A program made the position numbers and the translations under genes. Positions 31,628 to 42,736 of a stretch of DNA of 64,000 nucleotides are shown here, piece after piece; within the stretch, counting starts at the first letter, position 1; every line of letters begins with the position of its first letter. The DNA is from Monosiga brevicollis MX1. Lineage: Eukaryota; Opisthokonta; Choanoflagellata; Craspedida; Salpingoecidae. The stretch lies in assembly GCF_000002865.3 (NCBI RefSeq), contig NW_001865041.1, forward strand, positions 516,421 through 580,420, in the 5' to 3' direction. The notes under the pieces were generated by a model, which worked only from the letters and a program-made list of their open reading frames with translations, was not told the origin of the DNA and ran no database searches.

Positions 31628-34104
31628 CTAAGCATGGGACGGGCTGAGTGCGCCGGCAGCCAAGATGGCTTGCTGTGCTGCCTCTTGCACCGCAGCCAGA
31701 GGTTCCGTAGGCATGCCCTGAAGCTCTTCAATGCGATCAAAAAAGTCGCAGCGCAGCTTGCGGAGCTCATGCTTTTCCATCGGCAGCAGGGGACCTCCGA
31801 GTTCCATATACTCGCCCTTCTCAGATGTGAAGGGAGACCACAGGTTGTCCTCTTTACCTTTGACAAAATCTGTCCAGTACGAGGAAACCACCTCCGCCAG
31901 GAGTCGATCACGCAGAAGGCCAAAATCCTTTTGAAACAAAAAGACGTAGGGAATCTCCATGCCATGACAGGTGCCAATGCACGTGGGTCCCGGGATGGCG
32001 GGATCCCGATACTCGGTCGAGTTTGTGTTGTTGCGGGAAAAGTAATATTGGAAGGTTGTTTGGTTCGTGGCAGACATCCAACGAGCCTACAGCATGCAAG
32101 GCCAAAAAACGGAACATGCCCAAAACCAAGCCCAGCCCGAATGAGATCCGATCCGCATGGCAACGACAGCAAACGAACGATTATCCACACGGCGGCGGCA
32201 ACGGTAAAGGCATACGTACCATGCGACGTGCAGGGCACGTAAATGCCTGGATAACACCGGTACACAAGTCGAGTCCAAGCGACCGACATGGACATGAGAT
32301 GCACCCGAGTACAACAACAAGCGGTACATAAATTGCGGGGGATCAACGGGTGGCCTTACCCAGTCACCGAGCACATCAGCCATGGCCCACCAGACCGACT
32401 TGTAAAGTGGCACGGGGTACAGCACATTGAGCTCCAACAAGTTGCGCAGCTTGAACAAGACCCTGCACAGCACCCATCAGCAGTGTCAGCACCCGCGTCA
32501 GCGTGCGGAAAGTGCCTTTGGTGCGAGTCGGGGCGAAGGTGTGGACAGGCAGCAGCAGGCCAAAAAGGCTGTAGCCTCGGCATGCTCAACGTACGTCAAA
32601 GCACCCTCATAGAGCCAGAGGGGCAATTCACGGGGGAAAATTGCTGCGGCAAATGCCGTGCCTTCGTCCTTGTTGGACCCCAACAAGGTGGGCACCTATG
32701 CACAACCACGGGACCTGTTTGTCATGCGAGCTTTCCTTTTGCCCCACTTCCCGGTCCCTCAGCTTTCAGGCGCAGCAGCGGTAGCACTTGGGCATACCTG
32801 GCTTGCAATGTCTCCCTTGCGGGCCATCTCAATGGGATCTTCTGGAAGAAACACGCCGTCAATGACCGGGGCCCATTGGATGATGCCTGTGGTGTTTCCC
32901 AAAAGTTCGTCCGTGGAGGCCGCCAGCATGCAATCAAGCTTCTCCGTAGCAGAGCCCGTGCATCCCATGTTTTTAGCCATAGTGAAAAAGTCCAGGCTGG
33001 CCATGTTCAGCTTGTGGCGAGCCCAGAAGGATGCTCCGCCCGATTGCATGATGGCACGTGAGAACGCGCCCTTGGCAGATGGCTGGAGCAGCAGAAGGGC
33101 CACACTGGCCGCTCCCGCCGACTCTCCCCAGATGGTCACCTGAGCCGGATCACCACCAAAGGCAGCGATGTTGTCCTGTTGATGGTGCCATGTGTTGGGT
33201 CTGAGGTGAGCAGTGCGCGGGGGCCGAGGACAAAGTAACCACGATGAGGGAGGGGCTACCGGTACGCACGTGAACCCATTGTAGACCAAAGAGCTGGTCC
33301 TGTAGACCGTAATTGCCCACGCTGCTATCCGCATTACGACTCCGCAAGACTTCGTGGCCCAAAAAGCCAAAAACTCCGACGCGATAGTTGACGGACACAA
33401 CCACCACTACATTGCCATTACATCAAGGAATCCAAGGTGAGCGCACGCGCCTTTCCTTTCCTTGCTGGGCTGGGCAACCCCCATGCTCCATGCATCGAAA
33501 ATGCATAGACCAGGACAAGTGGAGACGAGGGAAAAGCCTGCATTGAAGCAACCATTCGGCAAGGGCGAGACCGAGCGAGGGGGCCGCACCGTTCTTCTCA
33601 GCCGCCAAGCGGGCGCCATCATACATGGCATAGCTTGTGGACCCGTTCACAAAAGCACCACCGTAGTACCAGATCATCACCGGCAAAGGCTCCGCTGGCT
33701 GGACCGCAGGTGTCCATACCTAAAGATGGCGCACGAGACATTGCATGTCAGCCGGCTTTGCATTTCATTGAACGCCCCCGGTCGGCAGGCTTTGGCAGTG
33801 TTACCTGAAGATACAGGCAATCTTCGGAGGAGGATGGAGCAAAGCCATTGGGACGCTGGGCACAATCGGGGGCAAAGGCCTTGGCAGATCGCGGCGCGGT
33901 CCAGGGCGTCACGGGTTGTGGGGCGCGCCAACGCAGATCCCCGATTGGAGGCTGGGCAAAGGGCACACCCAGGAAGGCGGTGACAGCATGCAGCGCGTGC
34001 TCCGTGCCCACCACGGGACCCGCCGAGGTGTGCACCGTCACATCATCGCCCCAGGCAACACCAAGAACCAGGGCCAGCAAGCCCAATGTCAAGACCGCCA
34101 TCAT
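31628..34104 (-). CDS. Secreted type-B carboxylesterase, cholinesterase-like
   Basis: Signal peptide MMAVLTLGLLALVLGVAWG starts at 34104. The family landmarks appear in order over several exons: FLGVPFAQPPIGDLRWRAP, SSEDCLYLQV, the oxyanion segment VMIWYYGGAFVNG, VSVNYRVGVFGFL, NYGLQDQLFGLQWV, the nucleophile motif GESAG (near 33120), PVIDGVFLP, the acidic catalytic motif GSNKDEGT (near 32680) and the histidine motif CHGMEIPYVF (near 31960). Ser, Glu and His of the triad are therefore all present. The C-terminus (…ALSPSHA) lacks an obvious membrane helix or GPI signal, so the enzyme is probably soluble and secreted. Substrate is not predictable. An adhesion role, as in catalytically dead neuroligins, is unlikely because the triad is intact. 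Confidence 0.9.
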
Positions 34105-34142
34105 GCACACGTCAACTGCAAGTGAAGCCAAAAGTGAGCTTT

Positions 34143-34331
34143 TGGAGAGAGAGCGAGAGAGAGAGAGAGAAGAGAGAGAGCGAGAGAGAGTGTGTGTGTG
34201 TGAGAGACATAACACACACAGAAGGAGAGAAAGAGAAAGAGAGACAGAGAGACGAAGAGACAGAGAGACAGAGACAGAGACAGAGACAGAGACAGAGACA
34301 GAGACAGAGAGACAGAGACAGAGACAGCGAG
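34143..34331. repeat. GA / CAGAGA microsatellite upstream of the esterase
   Basis: About 190 bases of GAGA and then GACAGA repeats on the plus strand, starting roughly 40 bases before the esterase start codon. On the esterase coding strand this is a CT tract. Confidence 0.95.
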
Positions 34332-34499
34332 ATGGCGGCTTTCACAACCACAAGTGATAGGCCCAAAAGAAGCTCATCAGCGGCGCGTGCAACAAGACAT
34401 GCTTTGGTTGTCAGACTTTTTTCTACGATTCAGATCGATTTGTTTTCGACTCCTGGAAATGCGCTCAGCGCATGAAATGAGGGGGTGCTTCTGTTACGA

Positions 34500-37400
34500 C
34501 TACTCGTCCTCATCGGTCAAATTCGTCTCAAGGACAGTGGTTTCTTGCCTCGGGCGAGAAGAGCCACTGGCACTGGGCTGTTGAATTGGACCAGGCTTGA
34601 CCAGGTCGAGGGCTCGGCACAGCCGCACTTGAACATACTCCTGCGCCACGCGCTGGGTCAAACCATGGCAGTCGCCAATGTGGGACGGAGCGGCTGACAG
34701 ATGCAAAGAAGATAAAACAAGTGAGAGCAGTCACCAAATCAAGCGTGCATCGGCCCAATTGAAACAGCAGCAGACGCACAGTCGTGGCGGGGAAGCGAAG
34801 CGTTGCAAAAGGGACAGATGCCCTTCAGCCCTAGGGTGGAGAGCTGAGGAGAAGGGGGGCGGAGGCATTGGCACACACGCACACAAAGAAGATGAATGCA
34901 ACGACCCTGTACATTACTTGGCATTCAACGCCATCACACACGGGTAACCGCTCGCCAGTGCTGGAAAACAAGGGAAACACGCTCCCATGCAGCCAGCACG
35001 AGGCACGAGGGTTTTAGCCCAAGTCAAGTTGACTACCGTACATACCCCAAGCCCCAGCTCAATGTCCTCATCTTGAATACGCTCCAGACCGGGTTTGATG
35101 CGCTCAAAGAAGCGACCCGCCGCCTGTGTGCACACCACAACAGCCAGGCCAGGCACGCTCTCAGCACTCGTTGCCAACATTACAAATCCAGCCAAGCAGC
35201 GTGCCAGAGGGAGAGGTGGGGCAGATGGGCTCCGAGCTCACACCTCATGCAGCGTGCTTTGATAGCAACCAGCTTGTCGAGCACAAATTGCAAGTGCCTC
35301 CTGGTATGCCAGGGGCGTCGCTTCCAAGCTGGAGAACAGTGCTGCAAATTTCCATTTAACAACGGATTGAGCATGCTCATTCATCTTGTCTCGAGCACCA
35401 GGCGACCAGCGAGCCGGCTGCACGTACTGGAAACATTGCAGGCGGTCGCATGGGCCATGTTCTGCACATTGAGCTACCCCAACAAAACACGCGTAAGACA
35501 TGCTGTTCCGCGCACACACCTGACGTGGTCAACCCCAAGGACTCACCGGCATGGCAGGCAGCTCGTCTGAGGGAAGTGCGTCACCGCTGTCACTCTCATC
35601 ATCCGAGGTTGCTTCCTAAAGACAAGGCGGTGATTGAGCTCTCAATTTGTTTTGCAACCTCGGACTGAAAATTCCGCTGCCCTACCTCTGCGGCCGACCC
35701 CAACTCCTCAAAGGTCGAGGCAAACTGGCGCAGTGCTGTGGGCAAGGAGCCAGCAGCAAGGTAACTGGTGAGGGCTCGGCATAGAACCAGAATGATCCGT
35801 GGCAATCCACGAATCGTGGACCACGCCACAATGACTGACCTTCCCCTGCTTTATTGGACGGCTTTGCAGCACTAGAGCCGAGGACTTGTCGCCGCCAGCT
35901 CAGCTTTTCCCTGCACAGAGCACAGACAGTTCCCATGGCCACAGCCAAGGCGCGTCAGCATCCCGATACATGTGCTTTCGACCACACCACGCAGATATGC
36001 CAGATGAAGCGTGCTTGACCTACCTTTTGGAGCCCGACCGCCACTTCTCTAGCCAGTCCGTCATAGCCGGCACAAACACACGCAGGTGGTGTGCTTGCAT
36101 CAGGTTCATGGCTCGTAAGAACATGGCATGGTCGGCCTTGTCGGTTCGGTTGCCGTAAAACTCTTCAAAGAAGCAGGCAGTGCGCAGGGCCATCTTGGCG
36201 GGTGGAGCTTCGTCGCTCTTCTGAGCCATCGTGTGTGGTTTGAAAGCCACATGACCCAATCGACGCGCGTCCTCGGGCTCACATTGATAAAACTTTCGCC
36301 TTAACAAAGTGCTCGCCTTGACCTTCTTGAAAATGTTTGTCTCTGCTTCCAGAGACATGAAGGGCCTCAGTGTCAACTCTATGCCACGGTGCGTAGCGGC
36401 ATTCTGCCATGCCCCTGCACGCACCTCGGCCCAGCTGATGCCAGCCAAACCACCGCGGCTGGTGCCGACGGCATGTACGTCATTGGCCCACAGATTATGC
36501 CGCTTGCGCGTGACCGGGAGCGACACACGCCACTCCTGTCAGCAAGCGCAACGCAGGAACAGGAAAGAGCCGTGAGGAGAGTTTGTGAAAGCGCATTTCT
36601 ATGCAAGATGCCGTGCCAGCTGAGGCGATCGGCACTCACATCTTCATCGTTAAAGTTGTAGATGAGTAGTAGCACCACAACGATGGCAGCCATGGCCTCT
36701 TCCACCTCGGGCACCGTGTCTGGAACCACTATACCCACACATGCCACATGTTTCTTAGGTACCAGCTTCTGCTGACTCCGCTATCGTGCCTACAAGCAGG
36801 CGCAACTTACGCAACCAAGCGGAATTGCCACCGCGAGTGGACGATGACTGATCCACTGCGCTCTCCGCCAGCTCCAGTAAACGATGGACCAATGGCGCCA
36901 GCGTCGGCAAACGCAGTCGCGCGCAAAGCTGTTCAACAGCAATTTCAAACGTGAAACAACACTCAAGATGCTCCAACTCGGCTCGAACACGCGCAAGGAT
37001 GCATGCTTCACTTGAATAGGCCTACGAGCTTACATCCGTGGCAATGGGTTGCACCGCGACTTGTGCGGGCAGATCCACCCCGAGCACGCGCGCCCAGGCC
37101 ATGATGCTGTTGTGCATTAGCCACCCACTGCGGTGCGGAGGGCCACTCACTGCAAGTGAGCGCGACTGATGACAGATGCGAGAATAAGCGCGTGCACAAT
37201 GCAGTCCGCCTACCTGGGCTGCCGTGCGTGACGAAGGTAACTCTGCAGAGAGGGCGTAAGCTGGCCTCGCTCTCCATCACGAAGGGTGGTCCAGAAGTTG
37301 AAAAACGTGAGCTTGCCCTGTTGTGCCGTCCGCAGCAGCAAATGAGGGCCTGCGCTGCAGATGGCAGGGATAAAAGCTTCCTCAGCGCCGAGCAAGCAAG

Positions 37401-38770
37401 GACACACGCATACCTCGTGGCACATGTGCAGCAGTTGCACGCTGGTCACTGGAATGCGAAAGTAGCTGGAAGGGTATTGATCCAAGAAAGCACATGATAG
37501 CCGACAAAAAGCAGAGCCGTGAGACGTGTTGCAAACAAAATGGGGTTGGACTACGAGGGGCCCACCGCAAAAAAACAAGATTGATCATGCCTACCGCAAG
37601 GCTATGCCGTGAAGAAGCAAGGTAAAGTGTGGCTGTGGTAAGCAATTGAGCTGGTAAACGTGATGGCTGCGATCCACTCGGAGAGGCTGAAAAGGTGAGC
37701 GCACGTCTGCCTCAGGCTTCGATGAGCTTTCCTTTGATGCAGCTTCCGCGGTGGCCCCCTGAGTCATAACGGCGGCATTGCTGGCAGCCTCGGCGGGCGC
37801 TGCCGTGGCAGGGCCCATGGCTTCATTGGGCTCGGAATCATTGGCTAAGGGGCGCGTTGAAACAACACGATTCAGTCAGTCTCAGGTGGGAGGTGTTTTC
37901 ATGTTTTTGAAAACTAAAACAGGGCAGGAGGCCTTACAGGTCTTCTCCGACGTTTCGGGATGAAGGAAAGAAAACTCGGCTTTCAGAATTCGATGCCCTA
38001 TTAGATTCAGTATCAGTCAGTACCTGTGCGACGTCCGTGTGCCTTTCAAGGTGGCACACATGAGTCGATAAGGACGCGAAACTGAGCGCACTATCGACCT
38101 ACGTTTGCCACGGGTCAGCGCCAAGGCCACCACCTTGGTGGCCAGCAGCTCCACAAACGGCTACCGGGCGCGAATTTGAAACCATGCCCAATGAGAGTCA
38201 GATCTGGAGCTCTCAAGCGTTGAAAGCCGGTCGAGGGTTGAGCAGGCCTGTTGCGGAAGGGTCACGGACCCAATATTCCGGCCCGAGAGCACAGCATTCG
38301 ATGAGCTCCGTGGCCTGCATCCGGAGCAATCTTCGGAAGAGCGTCAGATATCGTTGAATGCACTCTCCTACATCGACGCTTGGCGCTTCTAGTTTGGGGC
38401 CCTAAACATTAGGGTGGCCGCCAGGAAAAGGACCACATGAGCAAAAAGGAGCGTTGGCCGTGACAAGAACGCGCCAGCCACATGTGCATCACAAGTTCCG
38501 AGCAGCACCTTGGGTTTTTTGCGAGTGACGGTGCGCCCCATAAAGTTGATGGCTGAAGCCTCTGCCTCTTCGTTGCGGACATCCTACCAGGCGAGATGAG
38601 ATGAGATGACGACGTGAAGGAGAGGCCCCGGACACTCGTCTTTGAGCAAGATACCATGCAAGGCCCACCTGCGATAGGGTGCCACAGGCATTGCAAATAT
38701 ATTGTCCCAAAGAATCACCATCATCCTGGCTAAAGTTGGTGCTGCCGCATATGCGGCAGCGCAGCCCCAT
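34500..38770 (-). CDS. TAF1B: TAF1B/RRN7-like RNA polymerase I initiation factor
   Basis: Many short exons. The first (ATG 38770) encodes a zinc ribbon, CRICGSTNFSQDDGD then CNACG, with CxxC pairs at residues 5/8 and 26/29. Next come NFMGRTVTRKKPK and an exon with ECIQRYLTLFRRLLRMQATELIE (quoted in part: QRYLTLFRRLLRMQ), matching the TAF1B helix that starts the first cyclin fold. LLRTAQQGKLTFFNFWTTLRD (core GKLTFFNFWTTL) corresponds to the 'LLRFVEEDHIPYINAFQHF' part of human TAF1B as I recall it. AMAAIVVVLLLIYNFNDE corresponds to 'AVAIIVVVLKLLFLLDD'. The C-terminus is acidic (NLTDEDE, stop at 34500). TAF1B acts like TFIIB in recruiting Pol I to rDNA promoters. The family call rests on ribbon, spacing and these segments. 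Several exons between 34700 and 36700 are only approximately placed. Confidence 0.72.
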
Positions 38771-38947
38771 GCTGCCGGCGGTTACTCCCCAGCTCGTCCC
38801 GCGGTTCAAGAGTGAGCAGGTGAGCGAGAGAGAGAGCGCGAGAGAGAGCGAGAGAGAGAGAAAATTCACGTGGAAAAAACTGCGGACAACCCAACATCAC
38901 ACACACACACACACACATTTATTTGTTGTGGAAGATCAGGTCAGTGG

Positions 38948-38986
<39 letters not shown>

Positions 38987-39154
38987 CTCTCTCTCGATCT
39001 CTCTCTCTCTCTGTCCTTCGCCTGCTGTGTTGGGCCTCGGGCAGACGAGATGGAGCTCATGCCCGATTGCCACGGCCAGGCGCAGTCCAACGGACAGTGC
39101 TGGCCCTGCTTCTACAAACGCAGACGCTGCTCGAGTGCTTGTGCACGTGCAACC
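38771..39154. promoter_or_regulatory. Divergent promoter with CT tracts on both coding strands
   Basis: Between the TAF1B-like (-) and hydrolase (+) start codons. GAGA on the plus strand (38821-38861, i.e. CT for TAF1B), CACA at 38899-38918, and CTCT on the plus strand (38950-39014, i.e. CT for the hydrolase). Each gene thus has a CT tract on its own sense strand within about 50-150 bases of its ATG. Confidence 0.6.
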
Positions 39155-40775
39155 ATGATGAGCCGATCAATCTGGACCCTGGCAATCCTGTTGATGCTAG
39201 TGGTCTCTCCAGCCTTGGGCAAGTTTGTTTGTGCAGCAGACAATGGCGTGGATGAGAACCCCGGCACATATGCAACGCCGATTGGCAACCTGACTCATGA
39301 TCAATGGCTGGAAAAACGACGTGAGGTCATTGCTGCGCTTTTTGGCAACAACGGCACGCTGCCAACAGCAAGCGACCCTGTTTTGGTCGAATCCGTACCT
39401 GGCCCTCAGGCTGCGGGCTGTCTGTGCTCAACGCTAGGCCATTGCGAAGCCAGCGAGTGTGTATGGGGCAACAACATGACCAAGCTCGTCTGGTCCATCT
39501 CCGCCTCGACAACGGACGGCTATACGCTCACGCTCAACTCAACCGTCTTCTACACGCTCAACACTAGTGGAGTCGCCCCACTGGCCTACCCTCCCTATGG
39601 TCCGCCAGAGATGCCGGGTGGTTCCGCGGCCAACAGCCAGCCTGCTACGGGACGGGGCAAAACGCTCGTGCTCTTCCACAATGGCCACTCACAGCCGTGT
39701 ACCAACGACGAGCAAGGCTGCGTACCAGACTTTGATGGCTCTGTTGACTGGTTGAACCAGCTCGGTTACGACGTCATGAGCTTTCAAATGCCTTTGTTCC
39801 AATGCAATGCCGTTCCAAACGTACCGTGCCAGCACGCTTGGTTCCAGCAGTACGCAGATCGCGGCATGCCGACCATGCGCTTCTTTGTCGAACCAGTTGT
39901 GCGAGCCATCAACTACGCACGAGACGTGCTCAAGTATGAGCGAATCGCCATGATGGGCCTCTCTGGTGGTGGCTTTACCACCACGGTCCTGGGCGCCATC
40001 GACCCCCGTATTCAACTCTCGATTCCAGTCGCAGGATCGATCCCGTGCGATTTCAATCACTCAAGCTGGGACTTTGAGCAATACTGCGACGACCCATGGG
40101 CCATGGTATGTCGGCAAGCCGCACAGGCCCGCACTTGTAGGATGGTTCTGGCAAATTGCCCATTCTCTCTGCCTTGCCTCTCTTTGGAATAGCATCTCCA
40201 TGCCCATGCTCATTATGATCTGCAATCTGAATGAACCTCCGCCCATTGTGCTGGCAGGTGCTCAACTACACGGGTTTGTATGTATTGGCTGGCTTGGAGG
40301 AAGGCCGCACCTCAGTGCAGGTGTTGCATGAACAGGTTCGTTGATAAACATGCCCCTCCCTGCCCTTTGCCACGACAACCATTGCACCGGGGGATCAAAA
40401 GCTCTGACTAGCACCATGCTTGTATCGAAATCTTGGTCGAGCCAGGACCCGTGCTGCTTTCACGCATGCTCGCGCCATGATCGGATTCGGGCGTATAACT
40501 CTTATGTCAAGGCTCAGATTGCCGGTCATTTTCAGACTGTAGCCACGCCTGGTAACGTCCATGAGGTATGGGTGTCATGAGGGACTCGGGTTGCCATGTC
40601 CCGACGAACCCAATGCCCGCCATCGCATTGACACCGTGCCTCATGCTTGCATACTCAGATCAACCCGCGAGACAAAACGGTCGCTGCCATGCTCTTGGAT
40701 TTGGTCACAAATCAAGAGGACCTTCCCACAGACCTTGTCTCCCTTCTGCCTTACAATTTGCTCCGCGCATATTAA
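39155..40775 (+). CDS. Secreted alpha/beta-hydrolase
   Basis: ATG 39155 gives a signal peptide (MMSRSIWTLAILLMLVVSPA). The main exon contains GKTLVLFHNGHSQPC (strand with oxyanion loop), DWLNQLGYDVMSFQMPL, VRAINYARDVLKYERIAMM and the nucleophile elbow GLSGGGFTTT, so the serine is present. Small exons follow in phase: LNYTGLYVLAGLEEGR, HDRIRAYNSYVKAQIAGHFQ with ATPGNVHE, where the histidine may complete the triad, and NPRDKTVAAMLLDLV to the stop at 40773-40775. Several cysteines and N-glycosylation sites (NLTH, NMTK, NSTV, NTSG) fit an extracellular enzyme. The precise family and substrate are not recognised. Divergent from TAF1B, and its end lies only 63 bases from the stop of the next gene. 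Confidence 0.75.
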
Positions 40776-40838
40776 AACAGTATTGGAAGGTGGTTTTGTC
40801 GACTGCTTCTGCGCGACACACTTTCAGCGAGCCTGTAA

Positions 40839-42488
40839 TCAATTCAAATTTTTTGATTCACCCTGCACAAACTCAGAGAACGTGCTGACAAAGGTCTCTA
40901 GGCACCATTGACGTTGTTCGGTGTGCTCTTTTCCGGCCGGCCTTCGGGGCATGTGATTGAGGAGAGAATGCTTGAGGCTGGAAACCATATTGTCAAATCG
41001 GATCCCGAATTGATACTTTGCAGCCACTGTTTTGAACAGAGTTAGCACATGCTCGATCGGATATAACCGCATGATGGACGCAGGCACCTCCAGGCCGCCT
41101 GGGTGGTCATCCATAGATTCATCTGTAATTTCCGGCAAGAGACAATCACAAAGCATACACAGGAGATATGGCAGCCGGCGCGGGTCGCAGTACGAAACTA
41201 AAGCAGCCTTTTCCATATGACGCCTGCAACCTTCATAGACATTGCACCTAAAGTTATGGAAGTAGCCGCGGTAAAAGTAACACCAAGCTAAATCACGCTC
41301 AGCCTGTGCTGCTCGGTAGGAGGGATACGCAGAAAGGTACGCCGCGTAGCCCAAGTCGCAGTACTGGTCGCGTAAAAGTGGTTGCGTGGCAATCTCGAAA
41401 AAGCCCAGGAACAGCTTTGGCGAGACAACTGCTTGCCAAAACTCATAGACTGCGCCCTCCACTATGGGTCCAGCGAAAATACTACGCCGGTAAATGAGTT
41501 CCATCTTGAGAATGTTGCCGCAAACATCGCCAAAGCCATCCAGGCCGTCTAGAATGGGTGCCTCGTCTTCTGGCTTGGCTGCCGGCATGATGTGCAGCTT
41601 GAAATATGGTTGCCGGCCAACAATGTCAAGAATTTGTTCAATGCGGTACATGTCCCAGAGGTCGTCATCTCTGCTGAACACCAGGCGCACGTTTTCCTCT
41701 GGTACCTCCTGGAGCAGCGTCTGTTGCAGGTGTGTGGCTATACCAGCGTAGTGCTCGAATGGCTGCTGTGGCGTGCAGCGATAGAGTGTCGTGACTTTAA
41801 ATTGCGCAAGCATGGCCTGGCATGCTACACGTAGTTTTGGGGCACATGACCAGCTCAAGATGAGCTCATGGACTTGAATGGACTGCTTCGTTGCTGATGT
41901 CAGGCATGTCGACAGCTTTGCGAGCTGGTCTTCATCTGCAATATGACTGGCCATACAGGCAACGATCATGGGCTTGCCTGGACTAAAGGGTGCTAAGGAA
42001 GGTGGGACGCAAAGTAATACATTGACATCAAACACGACATCTGCTTTCAACTTCAGACCCGCCAGTTGTGCCAACTGCATGAGCCAACGCGTGAGCACAC
42101 GCTGTCGACAGGGAGAGGCCTTTGTGTGTCGCTTGCTATAAATGTCAAACAGCCCACGCAACCCTTTTTGATGAGGTCTTGCATTCTGCCAGACAAAAAT
42201 AAGCTCAAAAAAGTCCTTGTCTGAGATGTCGTCACCCCATTGGCGGCAAAAGCACGTGGAGCAGATTTCCAAGAGTCCAACCAGGCCTGGCACTGCCCGC
42301 GCGTTGCGTCGGCATGGCTGTCGGCACTGGACGCAAGGATTGCACTCCTTTTTGTGATGCCGCCAATGCTGCTTTTGGCACTCTGCATTGCAATAAGCCG
42401 TCATGGAACACGCGGTACACCGCTTGAGGCGCTCACCGGTTCCACCGCAGTTGGCACACACCAGGTGCACCAATGCTTCGATCGACAT
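40839..42488 (-). CDS. MYND zinc-finger protein with glycosyltransferase-like domain, intronless
   Basis: A single exon of 549 codons. Residues 11-49 form a MYND finger (CANCGGTGERLKRCTAC, YCNAECQKQHWRHHKKEC), followed by another cysteine cluster (CVQCRQPCRRNA). The middle part has KPMIVACMASHIADEDQL, VHELILSWSCAP and LVFSRDDDLWDMYRIEQI, which resembles a GT-A sugar-nucleotide fold: a beta strand with regularly spaced helices, then an acidic DDD metal motif. The C-terminal half is helical and cysteine-rich without a known name. The lack of introns contrasts with most neighbours. The protein has no signal peptide, so the glycosyltransferase-like part would be cytosolic or nuclear. That assignment is my reading of the pattern, and the MYND finger is the secure part. 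Confidence 0.85.
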   Translation of the reverse strand: MSIEALVHLVCANCGGTGERLKRCTACSMTAYCNAECQKQHWRHHKKECNPCVQCRQPCRRNARAVPGLVGLLEICSTCFCRQWGDDISDKDFFELIFVWQNARPHQKGLRGLFDIYSKRHTKASPCRQRVLTRWLMQLAQLAGLKLKADVVFDVNVLLCVPPSLAPFSPGKPMIVACMASHIADEDQLAKLSTCLTSATKQSIQVHELILSWSCAPKLRVACQAMLAQFKVTTLYRCTPQQPFEHYAGIATHLQQTLLQEVPEENVRLVFSRDDDLWDMYRIEQILDIVGRQPYFKLHIMPAAKPEDEAPILDGLDGFGDVCGNILKMELIYRRSIFAGPIVEGAVYEFWQAVVSPKLFLGFFEIATQPLLRDQYCDLGYAAYLSAYPSYRAAQAERDLAWCYFYRGYFHNFRCNVYEGCRRHMEKAALVSYCDPRRLPYLLCMLCDCLLPEITDESMDDHPGGLEVPASIMRLYPIEHVLTLFKTVAAKYQFGIRFDNMVSSLKHSLLNHMPRRPAGKEHTEQRQWCLETFVSTFSEFVQGESKNLN

Positions 42489-42736
42489 GACGACTTGGGA
42501 TCGCTGGATGAGATTAAGTCCTCAACAACTGTTGTTGATCACATAGTGGTTCTTGCAAGCAAAAAAAAAAAATGGAAAAGAAATCATGATCATACAAGCA
42601 CAGATCATGACTCAAAGCCTTGTGTTTTTTTTTTTTTTTGAAGTCTTGCTGATCGCTGGTTCGACGCGTCGCTCAAGCTCCGCATATTGGGCGGTTCACT
42701 CCACTTCGCCGCGAACGAGGGCTTCGGATCACGTTC
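42489..42736. promoter_or_regulatory. Divergent promoter of an intronless gene pair
   Basis: A 248-base interval between outward-facing start codons, with an A-run (about 42560-42572) and a T-run (about 42627-42640) roughly 55 bases apart. The poly-dA and poly-dT pair may exclude nucleosomes. Confidence 0.45.

Noticed and set aside
38489-38869. Signal-peptide-like start MNFLSLSLSL in front of the TAF1B zinc ribbon
   Set aside because: The Leu/Ser run is translation of the CT microsatellite; the ribbon has its own ATG at 38770.
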